Positions 40,249 through 49,866 are shown, counted from the stretch's first letter. The stretch is 64,000 nt of DNA from Azorinus chamasolen (GCA_963576725.1 OY755244.1:36654109-36718108), one strand, 5' to 3'. Numbers and translations: made by a program. The notes: a model not told the origin generated them from the letters alone.

Positions 40249-40440
40249 GAACCAATTACTTCTAAAAAAATTATTTGCTACATTTTCAAATTTTAAGATA
40301 CATGTAACTGTATATTGGGTTTATCTACCAAAATGCAAGCAGGGTGTCAAACTGTTCGGATCTTGATAACACACTGATTTACTGATCTGGGTCCAAATTG
40401 ATTGCATATGTAATCACTCATTCCCCACAGCAGGACTAGC
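40249..40440 (+). mobile_element. Family G2 MITE
   Basis: TTTAGCCTGCTGAACCAATT to CCCACAGCAGGACTAG; core GTTCGGATCTTGATAACA..GATCTGGGTCC, apex lost. Aligns along its length with the G2 copy at 26018. Confidence 0.7.
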
Positions 40441-40536
40441 CCGTGACTAGTCCGTGATTAATTTTGCAAATAATTTGGACTTTCGCGTTTCATCAGGATC
40501 CAAAGTGTGTGGCAAAGAGATGAAACATTTTCTGAT

Positions 40537-40783
40537 TTAATCCTTCATACTCCATGAATATTCATGCAGGCAATAACGACGTAATATTTATTAAATATAT
40601 TTTTATAATGGCACATGAACACAGGGAATTTTGGCCATGGCAGAAACTGTCTTATCTGATCTAAGTTATTTTATAAACAAACAGAGCAGACCTTGATCAG
40701 ACGGCTCCTATAGGAGCCGTCTGATCAGGGTCTGCTCTGTTTGCAAAAGCGTAGAAAGGCGTATTTATGGAATAAAGGATTAA
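40537..40783 (+). mobile_element. Family B MITE with fully paired stem
   Basis: TTAATCCTTCATACTCCATG to GGAATAAAGGATTAA. Core GACCTTGATCAGACGGCTCC, TATA, GGAGCCGTCTGATCAGGGTC: the normally mismatched position is paired here, a useful exception. Confidence 0.95.
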
Positions 40784-41164
40784 TAATTATATAGGCAGAA
40801 TGTTCTGCTGCTGACACTTTTGTAAGCATAGTAAAGGTTTAATTGATTGATGACCTATTAGTGTATGTGACTAGAATTGGGGTTAATGCTGTATGTATTG
40901 GAAGCAACTACTAGGTGGCACTACTGGGAATCCAAAGGTCATCCATCTTGGCCGATGACTTCATCGTCCCAGTGGCTCAAAAAAGTCCTTTAAATGAACT
41001 TTTCTTCAAAGATGAGCTTGATTAATGTAAATACTGTCAAAAAACATTACCCTTGTCGTCTTCTTGAAATATTGTTTTCAACGTGAAAGAAGATGTCAAT
41101 TTCTCTGCAATAGTATTATACGGTTTTATTGGTGCTTGTGGAGTTTCTTTATGTTCAACATTCT

Positions 41165-41425
41165 TTGGCACTAAGTGACCTATTCATTGCCACATTGGCC
41201 ATAACTCTCAACTATCTAATTTAGTGTCGAAATGCCATAGACCCAGCTCAACCGATAAATACTTTTCAGTTAGGCGTTTTGTGACGTTGTGTCTTATCCT
41301 ATTCTTGCATAAGTTGTGGCATCACCTACTGACTTTTGTTTTCAATGAGTTCCAGTTTGGGTTTTACGGCGCTGCATATATGCTGTAAGTGTTTAGCAGG
41401 CAAGGAACAGTTCTTTGTGTATAAT
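41165..41425 (+). repeat. Repeat L, segment 1
   Basis: TCTAATTTAGTGTCGAAATG, AGACCCAGCTCAACCGATA and GTTTGGGTTTTACGGCG recur at 41930-42060 and 42695-42860. Dispersed repeat of unknown class; the GGGTTTTACGGCG word is familiar from molluscs. Confidence 0.65.
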
Positions 41426-41533
41426 TATGCATGGCGTTGTTATATATTCCGGTCCTTTGGGATAATCAAGTTCAGTGATTTTAGTTTTGAAATTTGAATA
41501 CCGTGTGAGCACTGTGTGAGCAGTGTTTCACTT

Positions 41534-41746
41534 TTAACCCTTTCCTCCATAAATACGCCTTTCTACGCCTCTATAATAGTCAATTCTTGAAACCATTGTG
41601 ATAAATAGAGCATTTGCTCCTATAGGAGAAACAATGGTTTCAAACTACAGAATTCTAAAATTTTACTTTTCTCTAGTAAATGCTCCTTTTGCGTAGATTC
41701 ATTCAAAGAGGTTGGGTCTAAAATAGCCTATGAGGGAATGGGTTAA
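41534..41746 (-). mobile_element. Family A2 MITE in L, empty site known
   Basis: TTAACCCTTTCCTCCATAAA to GAGGGAATGGGTTAA; right arm cut short after GCTCCTATAGGAG AAACAATGG. The flanks match 54290-54400, where the site is a single TTAA (54307-54310). Confidence 0.95.
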
Positions 41747-41747
41747 T

Positions 41748-42070
41748 AACTGCTCATGAACAGTCTCAATAAAACCGAGTCTGCAATTGTCTCTTTTCGC
41801 ATTGCTGCTTTGGCAGAACAGAACGGGCATTCGAAGGATCTCATCTTTTCAGATTGTATATGTATGTATGAGCGTTTTCATTTGTTGTGAATCGGTACTT
41901 ATAGAGTTCCTTATGTTCAAGACCATTTGATGCTACGTGACATGTTTAGTGTTGCAGTGCCAAAAGCTCCAAACTATCATATTTAGTATCGCAGTGCGCT
42001 AGACCCAGTTCAACCGATATATCCTTTTCACTATATGACCTGTTCAGTATTGCAGTGCCCTTAACTCTAG
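41748..42070 (+). repeat. Repeat L, segment 2
   Basis: CTCATGAACAGTCTCAATAA and AACCGAGTCTGC match 54326-54345; later TATTTAGTATCGCAGTGCG and CCCAGTTCAACCGATATATC match segments 1 and 3. Confidence 0.65.
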
Positions 42071-42073
42071 ACT

Positions 42074-42142
42074 AGTGTGGGATATTGTACGGCCTAATAT
42101 GTCCGTCGCGATAGCGACGGACATGACCGTACAATATCACAC
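42074..42142. repeat. Perfect-arm hairpin element
   Basis: GTGTGGGATATTGTACGG pairs with CCGTACAATATCACAC and ATGTCCGTCGC with GCGACGGACAT, centre GATA. Sits at the edge of L segment 2. Confidence 0.85.
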
Positions 42143-42639
42143 TTGTCGCCAATTAACCTTACTAATAGGTAAATCCTTACAACTTTACACCATTTAGATA
42201 ATATTCTCTAGAAAGAAGATAAAATGGCGGAGGTTTTAATTGCTGCTGACAAATGCAGATAAGAGACTCGACCGCCAAAAAAACATATGCCCATTTTAAG
42301 AAAAATCTCTCTCTCTTCACAATAAACTGTTATGAACCAGATCACTGATACTGTTCTCAGTGAGTGTTAATCAAGATATGTTCATACCAAAACTTTTATA
42401 CCAATTTCTTTAGTATACATGTATGTATCATCATATTGTGAATTTGTCACATTTTATACTCTCATGTTTTAGCAGACATCATTTAGCTGTAAGCACAATG
42501 CATTTTCTGTTTTCACTTGTAATATTGCCTTGAAAAATTAATTACCATGACCACGTGCCGTCTACATAATCTGACTCTTATCCATTGTATCATTGTTTCC
42601 AATTAGAAGGTCAGGCATAAATGACAGATCTGGCACTAG
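42143..42639. other. No gene seen
   Basis: AT-rich unclassified sequence between L segments. Confidence 0.4.
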
Positions 42640-42990
42640 ATTTTTTTGTACAGGGATTTAGACCTAAAAGTTATATCAGTTGTTGTATATTGGCGACAAT
42701 TGAATTTAGTGTCGTAGTTCCCTAGGCCCAGCCCAACTGATATATACTTTTCAGCAATGCGCTTAGTGGCGTAATGTCTTTCTGCATAAGTTATGGCGCC
42801 ACATATTTGTCTTCTGTTTTCGATGAGTTGTTGAGTTTTGGTTTTACGGCGTTTCTAGTGTGATGTCGCTGTAGAACATGCAAGGAATAGTTTTGTGAAG
42901 GTCGTGTACGTATGTCAATCTCCTTGCAGAGTTGTCGTTCGTTACCTCACATACAGAGTCTATGTATGTGTTGGATCGCACTTCATCTGT
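42640..42990 (+). repeat. Repeat L, segment 3
   Basis: TTGAATTTAGTGTCGTAGTT, AGGCCCAGCCCAACTGATA, GCATAAGTTATGGCGCCAC and GTTTTGGTTTTACGGCG follow segment 1 in the same order. Confidence 0.65.
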
Positions 42991-43099
42991 ACTTCTGATG
43001 TTCCTGACTTTCGTCTCATTTCCTAATTTCCTACCTGACTTATATCCATTTCAGTAGTTTCAAGGTTTATGGGCATTTAAGCATACACATATGTATGTG

Positions 43100-43150
43100 T
43101 GTGTAGACCCATATGAGACAGCCCCTTAGGGTCTGCACTATTTGCCATTA
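43100..43150 (+). mobile_element. C/H-type core remnant
   Basis: GTAGACCCATATGAGACAGC CCCTTAGGGTCTGCACTATT: a short collapsed hairpin. Confidence 0.5.
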
Positions 43151-43432
43151 TAATTCATGACAAAGAATCTCCGTATCTAAAGCCTCGTGATACTTTGAAA
43201 ACAAGTCTGGTAAATCTCTACTCTAAATAACAGTAGAGTTTGGAATTGTAGAAGACATTAAATAGTAAACAATCTTTGTATCGAATGCCCAAAATATAAA
43301 ACTGCCAATGTTTTGTTTACAAAAGATAAGGGCGGAGAATCAAAAGCCTTTTCACAATCAGTTATATAGTTAGAACAAGAAATACCTATGATGACATTCA
43401 CTTCCGGTTTATTGAAACTACATAGCAACCCT

Positions 43433-43757
43433 TTAACCCCTAACCTGTTTAATATTCATGTACGAAATATTGAAACCATGAATATAATGTATTCAGTAGC
43501 TCAATACTTTTTGTTTTGGTATTGGTAAACACTGGCACTAGATCGAAAAAGACCATAGTTAATGTATAGCACATCGGTACTATAAATAAACTATAGTCTC
43601 CAGTGTTGGTAGAAACTGTAGAATCAGCTTTATATGATTTAATAAGCACACAGAAAAGACCCTGATCAGACGGCTCCTACAGGGGTCGTCTTATCTGGAT
43701 CTAATCCGTGTTGCAAGGGCGCCTAATTTTAAGCGTTTGTATGAGGTAAAGTGTTTA
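43433..43757 (+). mobile_element. Family B MITE with inserted hairpin-like segment
   Basis: TTAACCCCTAACCTGTTTAA; core GACCCTGATCAGACGGCTCC, apex TACAGGGG. Segment 43530-43612 replaces the usual flank and has loosely inverted ACACTGG..CCAGTGT and ACCATAGTTAATG..AACTATAGT words. Right TTAA shared with F. Confidence 0.8.
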
Positions 43758-44000
43758 ACCCTTTCGGTGCCAAATTTCTAATTGTCGTCTGCAACCCAAC
43801 TTTGTTAAATCATTCGGTACAATAAGGAAATGAGATAAATAAATGCAAAGTTCAACGGAATGAAGCACGGATACAGAACTAGAGATTGAGACAAAAAGAG
43901 AAGTTCCTGATCAGACGCCGCCTTTAAAAGGCGGCGTCTGATCTGGGACTGCACTATTTGTCGTGGTGCATGTTTGCGACATTGGCGGTGAAAAGGTTAA
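43754..44000 (+). mobile_element. Family F MITE, full length
   Basis: TTAACCCTTTCGGTGCCAAA to TTGGCGGTGAAAAGGTTAA; core AGTTCCTGATCAGACGCCGC, perfect apex CGCCTTTAAAAGGCG, return CTGATCTGGGACT. Confidence 0.95.
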
Positions 44001-44114
44001 AGCTTGTTTTATCTGTATTAATTATTGTTAGGGGAATTTTTGTTATCCTGTTATTTATGCATCCTGTTCTATTTCTAAGACTATATAGGACGGCAATTTT
44101 AATCCGTGGATTGC

Positions 44115-44295
44115 AGAAAACGAGTCTACTGGCATTTGCAAACAGTGTAGACCCAGATTAGGGGATCCTAGAGTGGTCCTCTGATCAGGGTCTGCTCTCT
44201 TTGTCATTCAAAATCCTCCCTAAGCTTTTTCACATTGAATGGACTCGAAAACAATGATGACCAATTCCGTTTTGAATATTCTGCACCCAATAGGT
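44115..44295 (-). mobile_element. Family H MITE
   Basis: CTGGCATTTGCAAACAGTGT, core AGACCCAGATTAGGGGATCC, flank CACATTGAATGGACTCG, GATGACCAATTCCG. Confidence 0.8.
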
Positions 44296-44299
44296 TTAC

Positions 44300-44558
44300 C
44301 AATGAGCAATAAAACCAGAAACAATGACGTCACGAATATAAACTGACTGATTTTTTTATAATGGCCGTATGAACAAAATAGTTTTGTATTGACAGGAACT
44401 GTAGAGTCAGATTTATACTATTTGTATATCATTAACAAACCGGGTAGACCCTGATCAGATGACTCGTATGATCAGACGGTTCTTATAGGAGCCGTTTGAT
44501 CTTGGTCTACTATGTTTGCAAAGGCGTAACAAATACTGGTCTCTAGAGTAAAGGGTTG
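44300..44558 (+). mobile_element. Family B MITE with duplicated stem piece
   Basis: Core CCCTGATCAGATGACTCGTA then GATCAGACGGTTCTTATAGG: the inner left arm (TGATCAGAYG) is present twice, so the hairpin has an extra bulge. Right end AGAGTAAAGGGTTGA. Confidence 0.8.
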
Positions 44559-44579
44559 AATAATGTTTGATTTTTTCGA

Positions 44580-45590
44580 CTTTTGGAATACCTTTGTCTG
44601 TGTATTTGACGACATCTATACCTTTGTCTGTGTATATGACGGCATCTATACCTTTGTCTGTGTATTTGACGGCAGCTTTACCTTTTTCTGTGTATTTGAC
44701 GGCATCTATACATTTGTCTGTGTATATGACGGCATCTTTACCTTTGTCCGTGTATTTGACGGCATCTATACCTTTGTCTGTGTATTTGACGGCATCTATA
44801 CCTTTGTCTGTGTATTTGACGGCATCTATACCTTTGTCTGTGTATTTGACGGTGTCTATACCTTTGTCTGTGTATTTGACGGCATCTATACCGTTGTCTG
44901 TGTATTTGACGGCATCAATACCTTTGTATGTGTGTATGACGGCATCCATACCTTTGTCTGTGTATTTGAAGGCATCTATACCTATGTCTGTGTATTTGAC
45001 GCCATCAATACCTTTGTCTGTGTAGTTGACGGCATCTATACCTTTGTCTGTGTATTTGACGGCATCTATACCTTTGTCTGTGTATTTGACGGTGTCTATA
45101 CCTTTGTCTGTGTATTTGACGGCATCTATACCGTTGTCTGTGTATTTGACGGCATCAATACCTTTGTATGTGTGTATGACGGCATCCATACCTTTGTCTG
45201 TGTATTTGAAGGCATCTATACCTATGTCTGTGTATTTGACGCCATCAATACCTTTGTCTGTGTAGTTGACGGCATCTATACATTTGTCTGTGTATTTGAC
45301 GGCATCTATACCATTGTCTGTGTATTGGACGGCATCAATACCTTTGTCTGTGTATTTGACGGCATCTTTATCTTTGTCTGTGTATTTGACGGCATCTATA
45401 CCTTTGTCTGTGTATTTGACGGCATCTATACCTTTGTCTGTGTATTTGACGGCATCTATACCCTTGTCTGTGTATTGGACGGCATCAATACCGTTGTATG
45501 TGTATTTGACGGCACCTTTACCTTTGTCTGTGTATTTGACGGTGTCTATACCTTTGTCCGTGTATTTGACGGCATCTATCTTTAGGCGAT
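44580..45590 (+). repeat. 30-bp minisatellite 2 with a duplicated 240-bp block
   Basis: About 33-34 units of GGCATCTATACCTTTGTCTG plus TGTATTTGAC. Eight units at 44821-45060 recur almost exactly at 45061-45300, including shared rare variants (GGTGTC, CCGTTG, GTATGTGTGTATGAC, TTTGAAGG, GCCATC). Frames stay open on both strands (up to 340 codons) because the unit has no stop and is a multiple of three. Confidence 0.97.
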
Positions 45591-45626
45591 TGAAACAATT
45601 TTATCAGGATTCTCATTTTGGTCCTA

Positions 45627-45829
45627 CAGTACAACCTCTCTATAACGGTCACTAAATTACATCAAGTATTTTATGTAAAAGGCGGTTGGCTGTTTAAAGC
45701 AAGGTGAACGTAAAACAAAACGCTCCTATAGGAGCGTTCTGTTTTACTTTCACCTTGCTTTAAGCAACCACCTGTCATAAAAACCAACTAATTAACATCA
45801 GTTGGTGGCCGTTATAGAGAGGGTTTACT
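45627..45829 (+). mobile_element. Family D2 MITE, full length
   Basis: CAGTACAACCTCTCTATAAC to AGAGAGGGTTTACTG, TA flanks; perfect apex ACGCTCCTATAGGAGCGT. Confidence 0.95.
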
Positions 45830-45934
45830 GTAATTAATTGCCAGGTTTAGAACAAATTTATGTATGGTTTGGACATCTTGCATTTGTTCTCGATCATTGT
45901 ATGAAATTAAATCTGCTGAGTTGTGGAAGAGAAA

Positions 45935-46186
45935 TTCCGTTACTCCATGCATATCCATATAAGAAATAATGACATCATAAATATTAATAAGATTAATTGT
46001 TATAATAGGACATGGACATGGGAATACATGTATTTGGCCATGTCAGAAACTGTAGAATCATATCTATATTATAGCATAAGCCAACTGAGCAGACCCTGAT
46101 CAGACGGGTCATATATGGGCAGTCTGATCTGGGTCTACTCTGTTTACAAAGGCATAGAGAGGTGTTATTATAGAGTAAAGAGTTAA
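45935..46186 (+). mobile_element. Family B MITE, full length
   Basis: CCGTTACTCCATGCATATCC left (TTAA lost); core CCCTGATCAGACGGGTCATA, TATGGGCAGTCTGATCTGGG; right end AGAGTAAAGAGTTAA. Confidence 0.85.
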
Positions 46187-46239
46187 TAGCTTAATCGTTA
46201 CGGTTCTATATCAATGGCATTGAATGCCCGAAATGGGTT

Positions 46240-46310
46240 CGTTTGCAGACACAGAGTAGAGGACTCCTATGAGAGCCCTTTGATCAGGGTCTGCAATATC
46301 TTGAAGGCTA
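46240..46310 (-). mobile_element. Family H half core
   Basis: ACACAGAGTAGAGGACTCCT, ATGAGAGCCCTTTGATCAGG, GTCTGCAATATC; first arm mostly lost. Confidence 0.55.
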
Positions 46311-46418
46311 AATTTTGTTTTCAGCAGTCAATTTTGTCCCGTTCAGCAATTAGATCTAATTGTTATCACTTGACTGTAACTGTTTTATACATACGTTTTC
46401 TTTGTATCTGCATGCAAG

Positions 46419-46606
46419 TTAATCTCCATATACTAAAACATTACTTAAATTTATATAAAAAAGAGAATGAAAGCAAAGATCCGAGGGAGGAGTACATCTA
46501 TCTTTTGATTAGCTACACAGCTGACATTATCCAGACAAAGGGAGGCTTGATTTTGCATAACATTCCAGACTTAAGAGCCTCTGAAGAAAAATGCAATGTG
46601 CAGTGA
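46419..46606 (+). CDS. Weak candidate terminal exon, about 62 codons
   Basis: The frame from the possible acceptor (TTCTTTGTATCTGCATGCAAG, AG at 46417-46418) to TGA at 46604-46606 encodes charged, mixed sequence (KKENESKDPREEYIYLLISY, then GGLILHNIPDLR), unlike translations of the repeats around it. No repeat family covers it. No upstream exon was found and I do not recognise the peptide. It could be an exon, a processed fragment or chance. Confidence 0.25.
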
Positions 46607-46744
46607 TATGTTAATTTCCCATTATAAATGGGTGGAGACCATAGTTATTTATTGCGTTTGATAAAAATCTACTTTAAATCATGACGGTATACCTAACATT
46701 TATATAGTAAACCCACCCTACAACGACTACAAAAAAAAGAAATC

Positions 46745-46956
46745 GGCTTTGCAAACAGAGAAGACACAGATAAGACGGCTCCTAGAGGAGCCGTCTGATC
46801 AGGGTCTGCTCTGTTTGCTTATGAAATTATAATAGATTTGAGTATATAGTCAGTTCTACAAAACATCCTGTTTATATATACCATTAAGAAAAAGCAGCTA
46901 GTAATTATTCATAATGTCATTATTTCTTACATGAACATTCAACAGGGGAAAGGTTA
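46745..46956 (-). mobile_element. Family B MITE, left tip lost
   Basis: GCAAACAGAGAAGACACAG, perfect apex ACGGCTCCTAGAGGAGCCGT, CTGATCAGGGTCTGC; ends GGGGAAAGGTTAA. Confidence 0.9.
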
Positions 46957-46966
46957 AGGTTCGTGA

Positions 46967-47036
46967 AGCTAAATGCAGGATGAAGTTATGCAGAAAGCTC
47001 CCATAGGAGCTCTCTGTATAACTGGCGTTCTGCATT
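46967..47036 (+). mobile_element. Family D core remnant
   Basis: AAGTTATGCAGAAAGCTCCC ATAGGAGCTCTCTGTATAAC; flanks lost. Confidence 0.7.
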
Positions 47037-47234
47037 AGCCCATTCCCTCGTACTGACGCCTTTTGAAGCCTCTGTAAAAGTCACTTTTTGAAACCCTTGT
47101 GATAAAAAGAGCATTTGCTCCATAGCAAATGCTCTATTTATCACAAGGGTTTTAAACTACACAAGTCTAGTAAATGCTCCTTTTGGTAGTATTCAAAGAG
47201 GATGGGTCTAAAAATAGCCTATGATGTAATGAGT
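47035..47234 (-). mobile_element. Family A MITE
   Basis: TTAGCCCATTCCCTCGTACT; AAACCCTTGTGAT and its partner ATCACAAGGGTTT carry matching changes in both arms relative to consensus (CCATTG), keeping the stem paired. Apex GCTCCATAGC shortened. Confidence 0.85.
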
Positions 47235-47249
47235 CTAAAAATTGCCAAC

Positions 47250-47648
47250 CCCCAGTTTCACGAACATTCTTAAGTAATTACTTAGCTAAGCTTCTTATTT
47301 CACAAGAGCATAGCTTTTCATAAATTAGTGTTTAGTGTGACACAAAGGGGTAAGAGGTTTGCTCCGTTATTATTTTAAGAACATATATTGTACTTGATAA
47401 TAACTGGAGTTGATCTAAAGCAAAACAATATTTAAGAATTTGTAACAGACTTAAGAATTCTATCATATTCATTTTGGGTTTAATTAGCTGTGTCATGCAA
47501 AACCCGGTAATATAACAGAATAGCTCTAAGGTTTATGTTAAGATAAAATTATTTGACATATCTTCTCTAAATATAAGTGTAATACCCCCTAATACGTTAA
47601 GCCTGATATTTAGTAATCACTTTTTAAGAATGTTCGTGAAACTGGGGC
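47250..47648. mobile_element. About 400-bp TIR element (DNA transposon, class uncertain)
   Basis: CCCCAGTTTCACGAACATTC at the left and GAATGTTCGTGAAACTGGGG at the right are a perfect terminal repeat, followed inward by TTAAGTAATTACTTAG and TTTAGTAATCACTTTTTAAG. The interior is AT-rich with no ORF. The TIR style recalls PIF/Harbinger-like MITEs, but a TSD is not clear. Confidence 0.85.
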
Positions 47649-47789
47649 CATGTTAAGTAGCCAGTTGATTTAAAGACATTGTGTGTATTCTCTAACTGGT
47701 TGCTATTGAGAGTTTTCATTGTAGCTTATCTCTTTGAAATGTTCCAGTACTGTCGTCTGCGGAATTATCGTCTGCATTATTTTTCTCAC

Positions 47790-47840
47790 CTGTTTGCAAA
47801 AGGTGTGAAAATGCGTTTATATGAAGGAAAGGATAACCCA
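47790..47840 (+). mobile_element. Orphan family B right end
   Basis: CTGTTTGCAAAAGGTGTGAA, AATGCGTTTATATGAAGG, AAAGGATAACC; the hairpin is absent. Confidence 0.6.
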
Positions 47841-47925
47841 GTGCAAACATCCTACACCCAGACCGGACCAGGGTCTACACTGTATGTAAAGTTATTGATA
47901 ACAGCAGCAATGGAATATTGTTTTT

Positions 47926-48152
47926 AACCTACGTAATTCATGGAAGAAAACATGATTGTATGAAAACTGATAAGTCGAATTTCTTTAGTGGCACATGAAC
48001 ACATGTATGTTTAGCCATGACAGAAACTGTAGAATCATAATTTTATCTAGATCTATATTATTTCATAAGCAAATTGAGCATATCCTGATCAGAGCCGTCT
48101 GATCTGGTAAAGGTGTTAAAATGTGTATCTGTTGAAGAAAAGAGTGATTAAA
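47926..48152 (+). mobile_element. Family B MITE with shortened arm
   Basis: CAGAAACTGTAGAATCATAA flank; TCCTGATCAG joins AGCCGTCTGATCTGG, dropping the apex and inner left arm; right outer stem lost. Confidence 0.75.
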
Positions 48153-48210
48153 AATACAACCCATTACTAATTTAGTAGAAATAAAATGAAAATTACAATG
48201 TTCCAATTGT

Positions 48211-48449
48211 TTAACCGAAACGTGTTTTTCACGCATTTGCAAACAGAGTAGACCCAGATCAGACGGCTCTTAGAGGAGCCGTCTGATCAGGGTCTGCTCT
48301 GTTTGCTAATAGAAGTTGATGGATATGTTTCTTTGCTTTCTAAAATGTCTACAATGGTCCACCTTTCATATTTATTTACAGGAGCCGTCTGACCAAGACC
48401 TTCTCTGTTTGCAAAGGCGTTTAAATTCGTATCTACGGAGTAAAGGGTT
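48211..48449. mobile_element. B2/B chimera joined at a palindrome apex
   Basis: 48211-48375 is a B2 in minus orientation with a near-perfect hairpin (apex GGCTCTTAGAGGAGCC). At TTTATT it changes into TACAGGAGCCGTCTGACC, the second arm and right end of a plus B (GGAGTAAAGGGTTA). Confidence 0.85.
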
Positions 48450-48645
48450 ATTTACTTAAAGAATTTAAGTTAAACTGTATCCCGGTTTAAATCTAATTTA
48501 CTGCGCAATTTTGCTTGCATTTAAAGTCGATATACTGCCTTACTGTAATATTTCATGACCCAATTATTTTTAGAGTGGTCTTAATCAATCCTCTTCAAAA
48601 TCCTCATCATTGTACAGGCTATCGATCCGCAGAGAAACAAACCTT
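48450..48645. other. No gene seen
   Basis: AT-rich unclassified sequence. Confidence 0.35.
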
Positions 48646-48861
48646 ATTAACCCTTTCGCTGCCAAACTCTGTCGTCTGCTAACTTTGTCGTCTGCTAAAC
48701 ATTTTCATTCTTTTGATTTTCTTCATTTTTGTTTCATAAACATAGTAACAGTAACAAACAGTTTGGATCCTGATGAGACGCCGAGTTACTCGGCGTCTCA
48801 TCTGGATCCAAACTGTTTGCATATGTAATCACAGATCCGGCATTGGCAGCGAAAGGGTTAA
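48646..48861 (+). mobile_element. Family G3 MITE, full length
   Basis: TIR TTAACCCTTTCGCTGCCAA and TTGGCAGCGAAAGGGTTAA; perfect core CAGTTTGGATCCTGATGAGA, apex GCCGAGTTACTCGGC, return TCTCATCTGGATCCAAACTG. F-like ends around a G core. Confidence 0.95.
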
Positions 48862-48952
48862 GACACATAGCTGTCTAGAGTGATTTGCATGAGCTATTTG
48901 CACTGCTCGGGCTTATTTTCCCCTAGCTTCTGTAAAAACTGGCAAAAACAGT

Positions 48953-49306
48953 TAACCTTTCACCCATTTGCATGTTACTCGGCGACTCACCTGGTTCAGG
49001 CTGTTTGGCAGATGCAAGTCAGGTCGCCGATAGCTTCCAATTCAATCAAGCTTCTGAAAAAAACTTTTGACCGAGTGTCAAACAGCTTGGATTCTGATGA
49101 GACGCCGAGTAACTCGGCGTCTCACCTGGGTCCAAGCTATTTGACAATGCAAGTCTGGTCGCGGATAGCTTCCAATTCAGTCAAGTTTCTGAACAAAACT
49201 TTTGACCGAGTGTCAAACAGCTTAGATTCTGATGAGATGCCGAGTAAGTCGGCGCCTCACCTGGGTACAAGCTATTTGCAAATGCGAGTCGGGTTGCGAT
49301 TAGCGG
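48953..49306 (+). mobile_element. Family G tandem array, three units
   Basis: Unit step about 127 bp: GATAGCTTCCAATTCARTCA, CTTTTGACCGAGTGTCAAAC, core CTGATGAGACGCCGAG and return arm. The first unit is partial and starts TTAACCTTTCACCC; the third ends GCGATTAGCGG. The three cores carry different point changes. Confidence 0.9.
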
Positions 49307-49308
49307 TA

Positions 49309-49512
49309 CAGTAAAACCTCTCTATAACTGCCACTAAATTGTGTTAATTAGTTGGTATTTAGGGCAGGTGGCTGATTAAAGCAAGGTGAAAGTAAAACAG
49401 AACGCTCCTATAGGAGCGTTCTGTTTTACTTTCACCTTGCTTTAAGCAGCCATCTACCTTTAACACAAAACGCTCGATGTAATTTAGTGACCGTTATAGA
49501 GAGGTTTTACTG
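49309..49512 (-). mobile_element. Family D2 MITE, full length
   Basis: CAGTAAAACCTCTCTATAAC to GAGAGGTTTTACTG, TA flanks; perfect apex and stem. Confidence 0.95.
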
Positions 49513-49676
49513 TATAATAATTAAATCTCTCAATAGCAATCATTTAATCCTTTACCTGATGAATATTCATAAAAGAAATAGTCACTGTATGAATACTAAT
49601 TAGATGAGTTTTTTATAATGACGTCATGCACAAGGGAACGGTTCTACCATTGAAATATTTCTATTACAGTAGGACC

Positions 49677-49866
49677 TGTCTTAAGTGACCATCAAAAAGA
49701 GATATAATTAAGTGTCTATTAGGCAGGTGGTAGTTTAATGCAGGATTGAAGTAATGGAGAAAGCACCTACGTGAGGTTTCTGCATTACTTTTGTGCTACA
49801 TTAAGCAACCACCTGTTTTTAAGAGTATTCTGCCGAATCAATATGAGGTCGCTTAAGACATCTACT
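49677..49866 (-). mobile_element. Family D3 MITE nested in B, TA duplication
   Basis: CAGTAGGACCTGTCTTAAGT to GCTTAAGACATCTACTG; TA at 49675-76 and 49867-68. Core GAAGTAATGGAGAAAGCACC, GAGGTTTCTGCATTAC with a decayed apex. Confidence 0.9.

Noticed and set aside
44563..45585. 340-codon forward ORF and 244-codon reverse ORF
   Set aside because: Both are read from a 30-bp minisatellite without stops in several frames; open frames on both strands follow from the unit, not from coding selection.
46300..46606. The whole 130-codon ORF from 46214 as a gene
   Set aside because: Its start lies in an H fragment; only the part after the possible acceptor at 46418 is kept as a weak candidate.
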